Source: Pyrenophora tritici-repentis (lineage: Eukaryota; Ascomycota; Dothideomycetes; Pleosporales; Pleosporaceae). Taken from it: 64,000 nt of DNA. How positions within the stretch are numbered: the first letter of the stretch is position 1; the number at the start of each line of letters is the position of its first letter. The position numbers were made by a program, and so were the translations under genes. Below are positions 1 to 10,088 of this stretch, in pieces. The stretch lies in the NCBI RefSeq assembly GCF_003171515.1, contig NC_089397.1:1550001-1614000 (forward strand). The letters are read 5' to 3'. Below the pieces are notes generated by a model. It had not been told where the DNA came from. It saw nothing but the letters and a program-made list of their open reading frames with translations, and searched no databases.

Positions 1-1851
1 ATATTTTTGTGGGAGGTTGACGTTGCGGCCACGTGATGTGACTTTGGCTGGAGTAGCAGATAGCTCATCTCCAGCTTGAACACCAGCGTGAGCAGCGCCA
101 GCGCGTTTTTGACGCTTGTTACTTAGTGAGAGTACTTGTAAGGCTTTACGCTTGCGTTGTTAAGCTTGTTAGATAGATTTTTTCTAGTGTTGAGCTTCAA
201 CTTTGCGCGCGCGTTCAGCTGCATTCTCAGCTCGCTCAACCTCCCTCATCTCTTTGAGCCTCTGCCTCTCTACACGCTTCTCCTCGAGCTCAACTTGACG
301 CTGCAGTTGAGCCTCCTTACGCTGCTTCTTGGCCCATGCTTTTTGGAGTTTCTCCTCCGTCTCATCTCGCTCCCGTACTGCTTCTCTAGCTCGAGCCTCA
401 CGCAACTTGCAAGGAGACTAGAAGACAGAGCTACCGTGATACTCCTGGCGCTGTTGAAGGTCAAGAGCTTTGCCCTTCTTCCTGTGCTTCTTTTTGTGTT
501 AAAGAGCCTCCTTTAAGCCCTCATTCTTATGCTTTAAAAGCTCATTCTAAACAGAGAGATGGTGGACGCTTGAACGCAGCTTTCTTGCCTTATACTGATA
601 GCTATCAGTGACAGCAGCTCGAACTAATCGATCTATCTTTCTCTAATCATGATCAGAGAGCCCTAACGATAAGCTTCTCTTAGCTTCTGGCGTGCTGGCA
701 AATCTACGAAGGATAACGTTAGCATCTATCGGCTAGATCCTAGTAGCTTCGAAGGCCTTTAATATAAGGTTCTCTGTAAAGGAGGATATCTATGCGCTCT
801 AGAAGAGTGGGAAGAAGTCTCCTTTCTTAATTAGGACGAGGCCTTGAGCCTTATGGAGATGATTGGTAAGCTCGTTAGAGTAGGCTTAAGAGAGTGGCTT
901 AAATAGCACTACATCGAGCGGCTGGAGCGTGTGAGTCGAATAGGGAGGAAGGATTATGAGGAGAATCCTATGGCGATCGCAGTACTTGATAAACTCCATC
1001 GTGACATAAGATCCATAGCCATTAAGGATGAGTAATCTCTATCTCCCTAATCGCTGCTTTGTACAGCGATCAAACACCTGCTTAAGCCAAGCTAGACCAA
1101 TGTTATTGTTTGACCAGCCTGTTGGAGATGATGAGACAAAGATATTATGTTCTCCTGCCTTGATATCCTCTACCCAACTTGATCGTATAGCTCCTTTCGC
1201 AGATGCGTAGATAAGGCTTGGGGGCAGCGAGCTCCCATCGGCGCAGCAGCAGGCCAGGACTGTCAGAAACTCGCGTGATCCATCCTGGAGAGATGCTCGA
1301 ACCTCCTTCTTCTCCCATTGACGCCTGCTGAATATTCTCTTGCTTCTGCCTATCAAGCTAATCAAGAAGCCCTTCTCATTCATATTGTATATATCTCGAG
1401 CTTTAAGGTGGTATTCAGTGATCTTTCGATGCAGCAGCTCGAAGTAGAGTCTATACTTTGACTTAGAATCAGCCAGGTGGCGCGTACGATCCATGGCGCT
1501 GGTCCACTTTGAGATAAGATGGATCTCGTGTCGGTTGATAAAGCAAGTAACCCAGCTCTCGCTGAGCTGCTGATGGGCTACTTCTAATGAGAAATTCCTG
1601 ATCATCTCTCTTGTAGGAGGAAGGCCTCTCTCTGTGAGCGTTTTGATATATCTCACAAGCTCTAGCTCTTGTTGTGGGCTAATAGCTTGTTGCTGAGCGT
1701 ATCCATTACTCCTAGGCCCTGTCACGCGCCTCCACCTCCGCGATAGAGTTGCACGGCTGACACCCCATTTCCTCGCAAACTCTGCTAATACAAGTTTTTT
1801 TCCGGGTTCTTGCGACTCTAAATCTGCAATCGCATCATCAATTGGAGCCAC
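1..1851 (-). pseudogene. Inactivated pogo-like transposase (HTH psq + CENP-B HTH + DDE)
   Basis: The first 270 codons (1851 down to 1039) are open and carry an N-terminal helix-turn-helix (FARKWGVSRATLSRRWRRVTG), a CENP-B-type HTH (LTERGLPPTREMIRNF) and the start of the DDE domain. Beyond the stop at 1039 the same protein continues (RLLILNGYGSYVTMEF, then LPPYSTHTLQPLDVV) with further stops. The C-terminal third is a charged Arg/Glu/Lys coiled-coil-like segment (405-184), usual for fungal pogo transposases. Two catalytic Asp positions look mutated to Asn: NMNEKGF where the family has NMDEKGF, and LNGYGSY where it has LDGHGSH. These and W-to-stop and Q-to-stop changes are G:C to A:T transitions, the pattern left by repeat-induced point mutation. 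Confidence 0.85.
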
Positions 1852-1950
1852 GGTTGTTGAGTTATAGCGCGTTGAAGTTATGACGCTGAGACGCGCGTTT
1901 GGTGTTCAGCGTGCACGAGATGAATCCGTGCACAAGGTGCACGGACACGT
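1..1950 (-). mobile_element. Decayed pogo/Fot1-type DNA transposon (Tc1/mariner superfamily), left end outside window
   Basis: A transposase-like reading fills 1-1851 on the minus strand. The right end is probably near 1950, where the minus-strand sequence after a TTA begins ACGTGTCCGTGCACC and contains the palindromic arms TCCGTGCAC (1925-1933) and GTGCACGGA (1937-1945), as expected of a terminal or subterminal repeat next to a TA target. The left end lies outside the window, because the typical C-terminal RGRNVNLPQKY-like reading is still running at base 1. Many in-frame stops and transitions show the copy is dead. The superfamily is clear from the protein; the exact right border is inference. 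Confidence 0.8.
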
Positions 1951-2817
1951 TAATTGGTTAGTTGCTTGGCCCAGTCCTTCCAATTCTTGCCGTCGGCCGA
2001 CAGGCGGACAGTAACGTTGGCGGACGAGGTAATAGTATTGATACTCATAGCTTCGAGGGCGCGCGAAGGCGGGTACCGCAGGGTTCGAGTTAGGAAACGT
2101 GTCGCGCTTTTTGACGGCGACGACAAGGTGAGGGCGACGATTGACGTGCGCGCGTAGTGACCGTTCTGAGTTTACAGAATTATCACTACAGCGGTAGCGG
2201 GTTAGGGCTCATCACCTGTCAGTAGCACTAGAATGTGAGTGGAATCGTGTCGTATTAGTGCTACGGAGTGTGGGAAGTCTACAATACATGAAGCTATGCG
2301 CTAAGCCTCTATAGGCTTAGTGCGTGTGTGATCTAAGATCCGATGGTCGCGCCTCGGGCAGAACCCCAGGTGGCCTCCGGCCAACAGATATGAACGTTGG
2401 AAACGAGCTCACTACCATTTTTGTGCTGTTGAACCTCCGGCTTCCTGCTAGACAAAGATGCTATGAGCTGCAAACTTACACGCGAAGTTCTTGATCTCAG
2501 TCTGATATTACAGAGTGGATCAGTCCCGCTGTTAGCCTACCAAGTCGGGTACCAAGGATGATAACTTGGGTATCGCTACCACCCGTTGGCCTCACCCACC
2601 TTAATTCTATTGAGATACCATTTTTCTTCTCCTGTTAATACTCCTTAAAACATCGTCTAAGCTATGCCTATGCCTATACCTCCCTTCCTCTTGCTCCAGA
2701 TCACTCACGGCTCACGACCTTCGCCCAACACTGAATATATCAGAAAGATTCTTCATTCAATCGCCAACGCCGTCTGTTCTTTCTTTTTTACGCTTTCTAC
2801 GGCTTGGATACGTCGCG
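1951..2817. other. Intergenic, two short hairpins, no gene seen
   Basis: No supported gene. Two perfect short inverted repeats are visible: GTAGCACTA (2222-2230) with TAGTGCTAC (2256-2264), and CTAAGCC/GGCTTAG around a 6-nt loop (2301-2320). They may be remnants of another small element. The last 150 bases are the probable promoter and leader of the next gene. Confidence 0.5.
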
Positions 2818-3531
2818 ATGGTTACAGGCGAAGGGAGCAGTGCGACGATCAGCTGTACACATATCCCAGAACCCAAGAGAAGTTATAGCGACCGAAATCG
2901 TGAACTTGACGACGCGTACTACGACCACATGTAAGTTCTCTAATTTCTCTAGATGAAATACAAACACTCAAACTATGGCAGCTCTCAAGAAAACCAACTT
3001 CTCTCGCCTCTTCTAAGTCTACCCGCGGAGATGCGCGAAATTATCTACGACTATTCTATCGACAACGAAGTTATGATCTATCCCACAGGAATTATTGGGC
3101 AAAAAGGCAAGATATCTGCCCTCTTATGGGTCTGTCGACAAACCCGAGCGGAGACAGCGAAACAGTTCTTCAGCAAAACCAAATTCGAGACGGAGACCCT
3201 AGACAAGCTTGCCGCGTTTGCACAGTGTCTAGAGAAGAATCATCGCAAGGAATTACGCACAATATCGCTATTGCCGAGGGCTGGGTGGGACTTGGTCGAT
3301 TTTATCGACAATGTTCGTGAATACCAAGCATGGTCTTGCGCGCTTCCTGTGCCGACTAAGCTAAGTGAATTTCCTGCATTGGAGAAAGTCATCATCATGA
3401 GTACAGGACGACATTGGGAGTTCAACATAACGGAAAGATGCTTTTTTGGTTTTTACCTGCCGCTTCTCTCACCTCACCCGGAGTCGCTTGGCGCACGTCC
3501 TGTCTGGTGCTCACTCACATCATCAATATAA
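2818..3531 (+). CDS. LPxEIRxxIY-motif family protein, copy A (2EXR/F-box-like fungal family)
   Basis: Two exons, 2818-2930 and 2982-3531, with a 51-nt intron (GTAAGT...GGCAG), give about 220 residues. The intron falls after the second base of an Ile codon, exactly as in copies B, D and E, which is why I use ATG 2818 rather than the ATG at 2953 that lies inside the intron. Exon 2 opens SQENQLLSPLLSLPAEMREI, the hallmark of a large fungal family of small proteins often annotated as 2EXR or F-box-like. A second conserved patch, LLWVCRQTRAETAKQFF, follows near residue 90. The C-terminal 40 residues look less conserved, so the true end could differ. Function is unknown; an adaptor role by analogy to F-box proteins would be speculation. 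Confidence 0.7.
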
Positions 3532-3648
3532 GGCTGGGCTGTGCCTTCTTCCCTTCTCACACTCACCACGCTAGCACCCTCGTGCCGGTCCCAATATAGT
3601 CTTGGATACTACAGACAACAAAAGACAACTCTGCGCATTACCAGCGCC

Positions 3649-4239
3649 ATGACCAACAACGATACCATGTAAGCTGTCCAAGTGGAGTCGTTTCATGGGA
3701 TCTGAGAACCATAACTAACCCTTCCTCCTAACCAGCACCACGCTCAACCAGGCGAACTCGCCTTTCCTCCGACTGCCACCCGAGATCCGCAACCGCGTTT
3801 ATCGATTCGCACTCAAGGAAGACGAGATCGTTGCGCTCTTCCCTCATTGCGGCTATGGCAAAAGCCCCAAAACCTCATCATTCAGTCGATATATCGGCAA
3901 ATCCACCAGGAGACCTCGATGCTCTACTTCTCGCTCAACGAATTCAGTCTGTATAGCGGTTGGTCTGTGGACTACCGCAGGTTTGCACCGCAGCTCGGAG
4001 CCATCAAGACACTATGCATGAAGGTTCCAGCAGACAACTTATGTCGCTACCGGAATGTCGCATTTCACTACCAGAATGACACAGTTCACTATCAGAATGC
4101 CTTTAGGGTTATTGTGTCTTTGTTCACGGCACTCGAGACCATTCATGTCGTCGGACTACCGGTTATAGACGTGAAGGTGGATGCGATCTCTACCGCTTTC
4201 TCCTCGATCTTGGGTAGACAGTTGAAACTATCTTCCTGA
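3649..4239 (+). pseudogene. LPxEIRxxIY-motif family protein, copy B, frame-disrupted
   Basis: Exon 1 is 3649-3668 (MTNNDT plus two bases); the 67-nt intron (GTAAGC...CCAG, with CTAAC branch sites) ends at 3735. Exon 2 starts TTLNQANSPFLRLPPEIRNR, a strong family match. That frame stops at 4020, while the conserved second patch (IIQSIYRQIHQETSMLYF) and the rest to 4239 lie in the -1 frame. The change falls between about 3835 and 3885, in a stretch of short A and C runs. A 1-nt deletion is the simplest explanation. A 56-nt intron from 3831 ending CATTCAG would also restore frame, but its 5' site GTTGCG is poor. Function unknown. Confidence 0.65.
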
Positions 4240-4754
4240 TTCGACGGAATCTAGCATGGTTTCATCTAGTATGGTTTCATCTAACAGAGGTGGAAACAAG
4301 TCATCAGTCCCCACTCATAGCACGATCTCAAAGGAACAACTGCGGAAATGATCCTCTAGCTCTTTAGGCTATATGTAGATGGAATTCATCTTCTTCAAAA
4401 TCTTCTCGCAGAAACTTATGCCATGTTCTTCTTGTCCGAGATGACTATAAGACAAACACTGGTGATCGCGTAAAGTCTTCATGCCGTCTTACAAAGCCGT
4501 GAAAACCAAGCAGGTCTTTCACCTGTATAGATACCTTACAAAACGCAGGCAGTGTGAACCAATTCCATTTTCTGGAAGTTTCCGAGGTCCCCTTGCGGCG
4601 TGTCGGAGCTAGCTACATAAACCGCCTTCGCTACACGATCGGCGCTGCTGTCTGCCCGCCAGTAGTGACCTTCTCACTCACCGACCGCTCAAAGCCTTAA
4701 AGTCTGCTCTTTCTGCATTCTAACTCTCCCACACTCAACTCAACTCACCCAACC
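4240..4754. other. Intergenic with a short tandem repeat
   Basis: No gene. A 15-bp unit (ATCTAGCATGGTTTC / ATCTAGTATGGTTTC) is repeated twice and begins a third time at 4249-4283, just after copy B. The 3' part (4640-4754) is pyrimidine-rich and probably the promoter/leader of copy C. Confidence 0.5.
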
Positions 4755-5327
4755 ATGCCAATGTCTACGAACCGATCCACGACGCGTCCCAAAAGCCGCC
4801 AAGCTGCCCATACAGAAGCGCACTACGACCGCCTCACAGAAACCAACCAACTCGCCTCTCCTCTCCTGCGCCTTCCCTCAGAACTCCGAGACCGCATCTA
4901 CGAGCTCGTCCTTGCACCCACCCACCCACAAAACACCGCTCTCGAAGTCTACACCAGGAACCCCATCGGCTCGCGTCTCGCCCGAGCATACCTAGCCCCG
5001 CTTTCAACATGCTGTCAAATGCGTGCTGAAGGTTTCGTCACGTTCTACAGCCTAAATACTTTTGAGTTCTACTCCACAACGCGTGTCATATCGTTTGCGG
5101 CTACTATAGGCGAAGCGGCTTGTAACGTCGTCAAGTCTGTGCGACTGTTTGTCATGGTGATTCGGAGGGAGAAGGCGATACAGGAAGCTTTGGATAAGTG
5201 TCTGTCTCTGTTTCCAGGGTTGGAGAATGTGTCGATGCGGCTTGTGAACTATATGGGGATGCACCGGCGGACGAGGTTTAAGGTTGAGCATGCTGCGAAG
5301 CCAGGGCTTAATGTGGTTTTTGAGTAG
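4755..5327 (+). CDS. LPxEIRxxIY-motif family protein, copy C (intact, intronless)
   Basis: A single exon of 190 codons starting MPMSTNRSTTRPKSR. The family motif SPLLRLPSELRDRIYELVL is at residues 35-53 and the second patch, STCCQMRAEGFVTFYSLNTFEF, at about 86-107. Unlike A, B, D and E it has no intron before the motif. It is the only one of the five copies here that reads straight through without a splice or break. Lys/Arg-rich at the N-terminus, no signal peptide or membrane segment. Function unknown. Confidence 0.75.
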   Translation: MPMSTNRSTTRPKSRQAAHTEAHYDRLTETNQLASPLLRLPSELRDRIYELVLAPTHPQNTALEVYTRNPIGSRLARAYLAPLSTCCQMRAEGFVTFYSLNTFEFYSTTRVISFAATIGEAACNVVKSVRLFVMVIRREKAIQEALDKCLSLFPGLENVSMRLVNYMGMHRRTRFKVEHAAKPGLNVVFE

Positions 5328-5747
5328 GAGCGGTGTATGATAGCTATCTTGTGGGATAGTTTCATGGTTCAGCGTATGCTAGGGCTATATGGCCTAGTAT
5401 ACTCCGCGGTAGGAGGAGATGGTAGCACACGGTCAGCATAATCAGGTTTGGCGTACCACACACCGAAAAGTTTCTGAGAGGATGAAGGAATTTGCATCTT
5501 ACACACAACTGTATGTCTATTTACACAATAACGAAATTGAACCAAGTTTGGAAAATGGTCGCGTAGTGGAAGGTTCCAGACGTCATAGCAAAGCTTTAGT
5601 CATCTATCAATCCCAAGAAGGAAGGTACATTTCACAACCACTGTCTTACACGTTGACTCAAAATCTCTGACTGTTAATAAAGTCATCTTCCACTCCACGT
5701 CATTCTCGATTGTCGTTATATCCAAAACCTGGGTACTGGTCAAAAAC
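5328..5747. other. Intergenic, imperfect hairpin, no gene
   Basis: An imperfect inverted repeat, GTATGCTAGG...CCTAGTATAC, lies at about 5373-5402, shortly after copy C; it could help 3' end formation. The 84-codon open frame at 5419-5670 shows no family resemblance and I do not call it. Confidence 0.4.
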
Positions 5748-6779
5748 ATGGAAGTCTACGCCCACCCCACCTCCTCACCCACGCTGCAAAAAGCCCTCCA
5801 AGCCACCCTCCCGTACAGCATCAACCTGAAATACCGCACACAACACCCAAACCAAACAGAACACGCGCATATCCTCGCCACATTTTCTCCCTCTGTTTCC
5901 ACCATACCGCAATGTTGGGCAGCAGCTTACCTCGACCGCTCAATGCGCCCAGAAACCGAGCTATGGATCTTCAGCACCGGCGAACAGCCTAATCACTCAG
6001 AGTCAGATGAGTTTTGTAAAGATTGTAAAAAGGTGGTATTGGCATTAGTGGACTACATGTCTACACTTCCCACGCCACCCATACGCTGTGACAACCTCCC
6101 TGCTATGGACCTCGCGAAACAGCACGAAAAGGAGTATCCGAATCCTCCCAGTTCAGGAGCGTACGAGTTATCGCCAGGTACCTACATGCGACACCTACTC
6201 ATGTCCAAAGTCGTCACGTTGGGCGCAATCCAGAAGGATGTTCTGCAAGTACTGCACGAAGCAGGTGTCGTACGAAGCGAACTCCCAGGTCCAGATGCGG
6301 AACTGAACAAGTTTCTCTTCAAGCTTTCCGATCTGCCAGAAACACGTGAGCTACCCCAAGGACTGCGGTGGGGTGAGATGCGCGAGCAAGACATCGACCT
6401 AGTGAAATCGCGGACATCTATTCCACGAACGACAAAAACTCTGATGTCATTGGAAAGTGTAGGTGTATTTGAAGAAGAGACGGATACACCTGTAGCCTGG
6501 ACTTTTCTTGGGTTAGATGGATCACTTGTCACATTGCATACAGAAGAGGCGTATAGAGGGAAGGGCATAGCAAAGGCAGTTGCAGCAAAACTTTTCAAGC
6601 AACATGCAGCTGGATTAGCAGTAGACGATCAGTCAAATGCGTGGGGACACGCAGATGTATACACTGGCAATGTGCAGAGCGAGAGCGTGTGTAGAAGCCT
6701 GGGTGGCAAACCACTTTGGAGGTGCTTTTGGGTGCGCATAGATCTAGAGAAGGCAGGGACGCTTGCGGGCATTGCCTGA
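5748..6779 (+). CDS. GNAT-family N-acetyltransferase (FR47-like C-terminal domain)
   Basis: A 343-residue single-exon protein. The C-terminal third is a GNAT fold: strand residues TPVAWTFLGLDGSLVTLHT lead into the acetyl-CoA binding motif A, YRGKGIAKAVAAKLF, at about residues 269-283, fitting the Q/RxxGxG/A signature. Then comes a strand and loop with VYTGNVQSESVCRSLGGKPL, the asparagine-containing motif B region. The N-terminal 200 residues are poorly conserved-looking and typical of fungal glycine-N-acyltransferase-like proteins. It should transfer an acetyl group from acetyl-CoA to an amine; substrate unknown. No signal peptide. Fold confident, substrate open. Confidence 0.85.
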   Translation: MEVYAHPTSSPTLQKALQATLPYSINLKYRTQHPNQTEHAHILATFSPSVSTIPQCWAAAYLDRSMRPETELWIFSTGEQPNHSESDEFCKDCKKVVLALVDYMSTLPTPPIRCDNLPAMDLAKQHEKEYPNPPSSGAYELSPGTYMRHLLMSKVVTLGAIQKDVLQVLHEAGVVRSELPGPDAELNKFLFKLSDLPETRELPQGLRWGEMREQDIDLVKSRTSIPRTTKTLMSLESVGVFEEETDTPVAWTFLGLDGSLVTLHTEEAYRGKGIAKAVAAKLFKQHAAGLAVDDQSNAWGHADVYTGNVQSESVCRSLGGKPLWRCFWVRIDLEKAGTLAGIA

Positions 6780-7180
6780 GTCGCATTCGTTGCGCATCAC
6801 ATAGACATGTAATGGACACCCGAGCAGATAGTGCATTGTATCTGTTTGAGAATTAGTCTCAAGCTTTGCAGTTTGTGCAAAAACAGTATAATGATGTGCG
6901 TTGCTCATTAAAAAATTAGAGTGTTGTTGTTGTATTTTGATCCTCACCGAGGGATCTCAGGGTTAAAAAGATAATAATCATAGCAATGGGGTCTGGAAAG
7001 AGCGTTGAGCTTACCTTAGATATTGCTTAGAACCGTTGCGTCGTGAGCATCACGGGCATGGTAAATCTCTGAGTTCATCTGATCGTATTGTCGTTGACTG
7101 TCTATATCATGAAGACGTGCTTCGACAAACCGTAGTTATGCCGATATCTCTCAAGAAAGGTCATTGCAAACGCGCGTAGC
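6780..7180. other. Convergent 3' region between GNAT gene and P0
   Basis: About 400 bases between two convergent genes. No coding signal seen; presumably both 3' UTRs and polyadenylation sites. Confidence 0.5.
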
Positions 7181-8229
7181 TTAGTCGAACAGACCGAAGC
7201 CCATGTCGTCATCCTCAGACTCCTCCTTCTCCTCTTCCTTGGCCTCCTCCTTGGCGGCAGGAGCACTGCCGGATGCGGCGGCGGCACCACCAGCGGGGGC
7301 GGCGGCAGCGTACTTGTCGGGGTTGGCGATGCGGTCCTTGAGCTCGCTGATCTCCTCCCACTCGTAGTCGGTCTCAATGGCGACAGAGAGAACCTTCTTG
7401 TAGGAGTTGACAACGGAGTGCATAACCGAGGGCAAGGTAGGGAAGCCGACAGCCAGGGAGATGCTGGCAATAGTGGCGATGGCAGAGGAGAAAGCCTTGA
7501 GAAGCTGGGACTCCTCGATGTCCAAGACGGAAGCATCGAAGGTCTGGCCGTTATCGTAGATTTGGTAGATACCCATACCGTAGGTGAAGGGAGAGATGTT
7601 CAACAAGTTGAGAAGGGTGGCCTCGGAGGCACCGACCTTGTTACCAGCCTCAATGAGCTTTAAGTCGGTGGTAATTTCAATGGTACCACGAGCAATCTTG
7701 GTGGGGACACCGAGAGCCTGGAAGAAAGAGGTCTTTCCGGGTTCCATACCACTGCCATGTGTCAATTGCTTGTCTGCTGCATGTGCGCAAGGTATCTTAC
7801 GTGTTTCCGGCGGGAATGTAGACATCGCCGGGGGCGACGGCACCGGCACGAGCGGGAGCAGCGACACGGTTGGAGAGAATCTTGTTACGGGTCTCCTTGA
7901 GGTCGGCGTTGGTGAAAACGAAACCGACATTGCCTGTGCTACTGTCAATGCTGCGTTCGATAGTCGTGTGAAGGAAAATGCGCACCCTTGACGTGGGGAA
8001 GGAGGCGCTCGTACTCGGGAGAGTCGTTGATAAGACCCTTCAGAGCACGGCGGACCATGGTGTTCTTTCCCATGAGAACGACACCCTCGCCGCGGAGCGA
8101 CTGGCGGATCTCGTGCATCTGCTGCGACGAGACATTGTCGACGGTGACGATGAAGATGCTCTTGTACTCCTTGAGAAGCGCCTCGAGCTTCTCGAAGTAA
8201 GCGGCCTTGAATTCTTTCTTGCCCCCCAT
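7181..8229 (-). CDS. RPP0: 60S acidic ribosomal protein P0 (uL10)
   Basis: Three exons (8229-7986, 7933-7801, 7751-7181) with introns of 52 and 49 nt give 315 residues, the usual length for fungal P0. The N-terminus ([19 protein letters not shown]) is the 25S rRNA-binding uL10 domain, with [20 protein letters not shown] near residue 45. The second intron sits inside the conserved [16 protein letters not shown]. The C-terminus has the Ala/Gly hinge (residues about 275-295) and the acidic tail ending [13 protein letters not shown], shared by stalk P-proteins and contacted by elongation factors. P0 anchors P1/P2 dimers at the GTPase centre of the large subunit. All key parts are intact. It is divergent from TRM82 with about 190 bp between start codons. 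Confidence 0.97.
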
Positions 8230-8421
8230 TGTGTTCGGTGACGCAAAGGGATGTTTAAGGTCTTAGTTTTGGTGTAGTTGATGGTTGGAGAGAGAAAGTT
8301 CGGTTGCGCGCGAAAATTGAGGTCGTCCGGCTGTGCGAAGTGGCCCCTGCTCGATTAAGCGATAGCGCGTCCGGGGCCTCAGAGAAAAGTAGCGACTCGC
8401 CGGGGCTTTTGCTACAACATC
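8230..8421. promoter_or_regulatory. Compact bidirectional promoter between RPP0 and TRM82
   Basis: Only 192 bases separate the two start codons, so 5' UTRs and core promoters of a ribosomal protein gene and a tRNA-modification gene must share this stretch. It is GC-rich (GTCCGGGGCC, CGCGCG) without a clear TATA box. Shared regulation is inference. Confidence 0.6.
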
Positions 8422-10088
8422 ATGGCCGTTCCTTACCAGTGTCTTGTTGCGCGAGGGTCGGGAGATTCAAGTGACTGGACGCTTTTTGGTGCGAGTGGCT
8501 CAAAAATCTTCGTCCAGTCTAGTAACGGAGTCACATCAACATGGCCTGCGCAAGACGTCCAAACTGAAGTGAGTGAAGCATGGGATCAACTGTAGTGTCA
8601 GTGTCGCGGGATTGGTGATTTTGGAGGAGAGATTATGTTCGTCGCTAACACGTGCAGGGCCAGCAGGATGACGAAGATGGAGAACGTCCAGGAAAACGTA
8701 TCAAGCTGGATCAGCCAAAAGAAAACAAGGCAAATTTCTCCAGTTTGATTATATCAAACGACGGGCAGTACTTGGTTGGTATCACTGGCGAGGACAAGTG
8801 TGTCCGCGTCTTCCAAATCGACTCCCAGAACTCGCTGCAGCAGCTAAGCGAAAGGTAAGAGGCACGAAATGGTACTCACTGCACATGTTAATGTCGAAAA
8901 GATGCATGTCAAGAAGGCCTTCTTCCATCACTCTTACGTCAGATAATATGACAATATTGTGTGCGGACAAGTTTGGGGACGTATACGCTCTGCCACTCCT
9001 CCCATCACCTGAAGAGGAGAAGGTAGAACAGCCCGAGGCGCCCGCAGCAGAAACCGAGCAGAAAGACTGGCTGCCATCAGCTACTACGTTAACAGTACAC
9101 TCTGGCAGGAACCGTAAGACCTTGGAAGAACAGCTCAAACAGAAAGCCAAGGGGCTTGCAAAATCCAAGGAGCCTATGCGGTTCAAACACCAACTTCTCC
9201 TTGGCCATGTCTCCATGCTCACAGATGTCGTGTATGCGAAGGTCAATGGCCGAAGCTACATCATAACAGCAGATCGTGACGAGCACATCCGGATCTCACG
9301 GGGCCTGCCGCAAGCACATATTATCGAGGGCTTCTGTTTCGGACACGAGGCGTTCATCAGCAAGCTTTGCCTTACACCGTCTGGTCTACTTGTATCTGGG
9401 GGTGGAGATGACCATCTCTACGTATGGGACTGGCAAAATTGCGCATTGAAAGAGAAGATAGCCATTCGGGATTCCGCACTTGCTGCCCTCCAGACACAAG
9501 GACTGGTGGCACCAGGAGTCGACCACGCAAGCTACAAAATCGCGATTTCCGGACTTTGGACTTTGCCAACAAACGGAAATAATGTGAGCCGACTAAGTTT
9601 CCGATGCTGTCGGCTTATGGAATCTAATTCTTGACAGGTCGACGAGATTCTTGTAGCATGTGAGGGTGTGCCAGCGCTGTTCCACTTCAAAATGGGCGAT
9701 GCACATGCAAACCATATTCCCCTAGCCGGCAATGCGCTGGACGTAGCCATGATCCAAACGCCAATAAGCCCAATGTGCCTGATTATCTCGATAGATAATA
9801 TTCACAAGGCAGGCTCGACGACAGAAGTCCGAGATGACAAGGTAAGCAGTTATGAAACCAAATTACGTAGGCGATGTCTAACGATTGAAAAAGGTGCCGA
9901 GATTGCAATACTTCTCTAGACAGGCAGATGGCGAATGGGTAGAAGATGCGCATATCGCGACGGCATTATCGGGCTTCGCGCATGGTAAGGAAGCGGACAG
10001 TAACGGCTTGGACGCGGGCGAAAGCGTAGTCCGAAGCATGCTCTACAATGTTGAAAACCTGAGAAAGCGGCCAGGTGCTGATGATTAG
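8422..10088 (+). CDS. TRM82: tRNA (guanine-N7)-methyltransferase non-catalytic subunit, WD40
   Basis: Five exons (8422-8568, 8658-8854, 8902-9583, 9638-9841, 9894-10088) give about 474 residues. It begins MAVPYQCLVARGSGD and has WD-type blades: FSSLIISNDGQYLVGITGED, then SSITLTSDNMTILCADKFGD, then TDVVYAKVNGRSYIITADRD. The string ADRDEHIRISR is diagnostic of the Trm82/WDR4 family. FGHEAFISKLCLTPSGLLVS and GGGDDHLYVWDW form another blade. A charged insert (PSPEEEKVEQPEAPAAETEQ, then KTLEEQLKQKAKGLAKSKE) lies mid-protein, as in other ascomycetes. With Trm8 it forms the enzyme that makes m7G46 in tRNA; this subunit stabilises the catalytic one and has no active site. Confidence 0.94.

Noticed and set aside
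2953..3531. Start of copy A at ATG 2953
   Set aside because: This ATG lies in a 51-nt intron whose position matches the other family members; ATG 2818 gives a spliced protein of family shape.
5419..5670. 84-codon frame between copy C and the GNAT gene
   Set aside because: No recognisable features and no support from neighbours.
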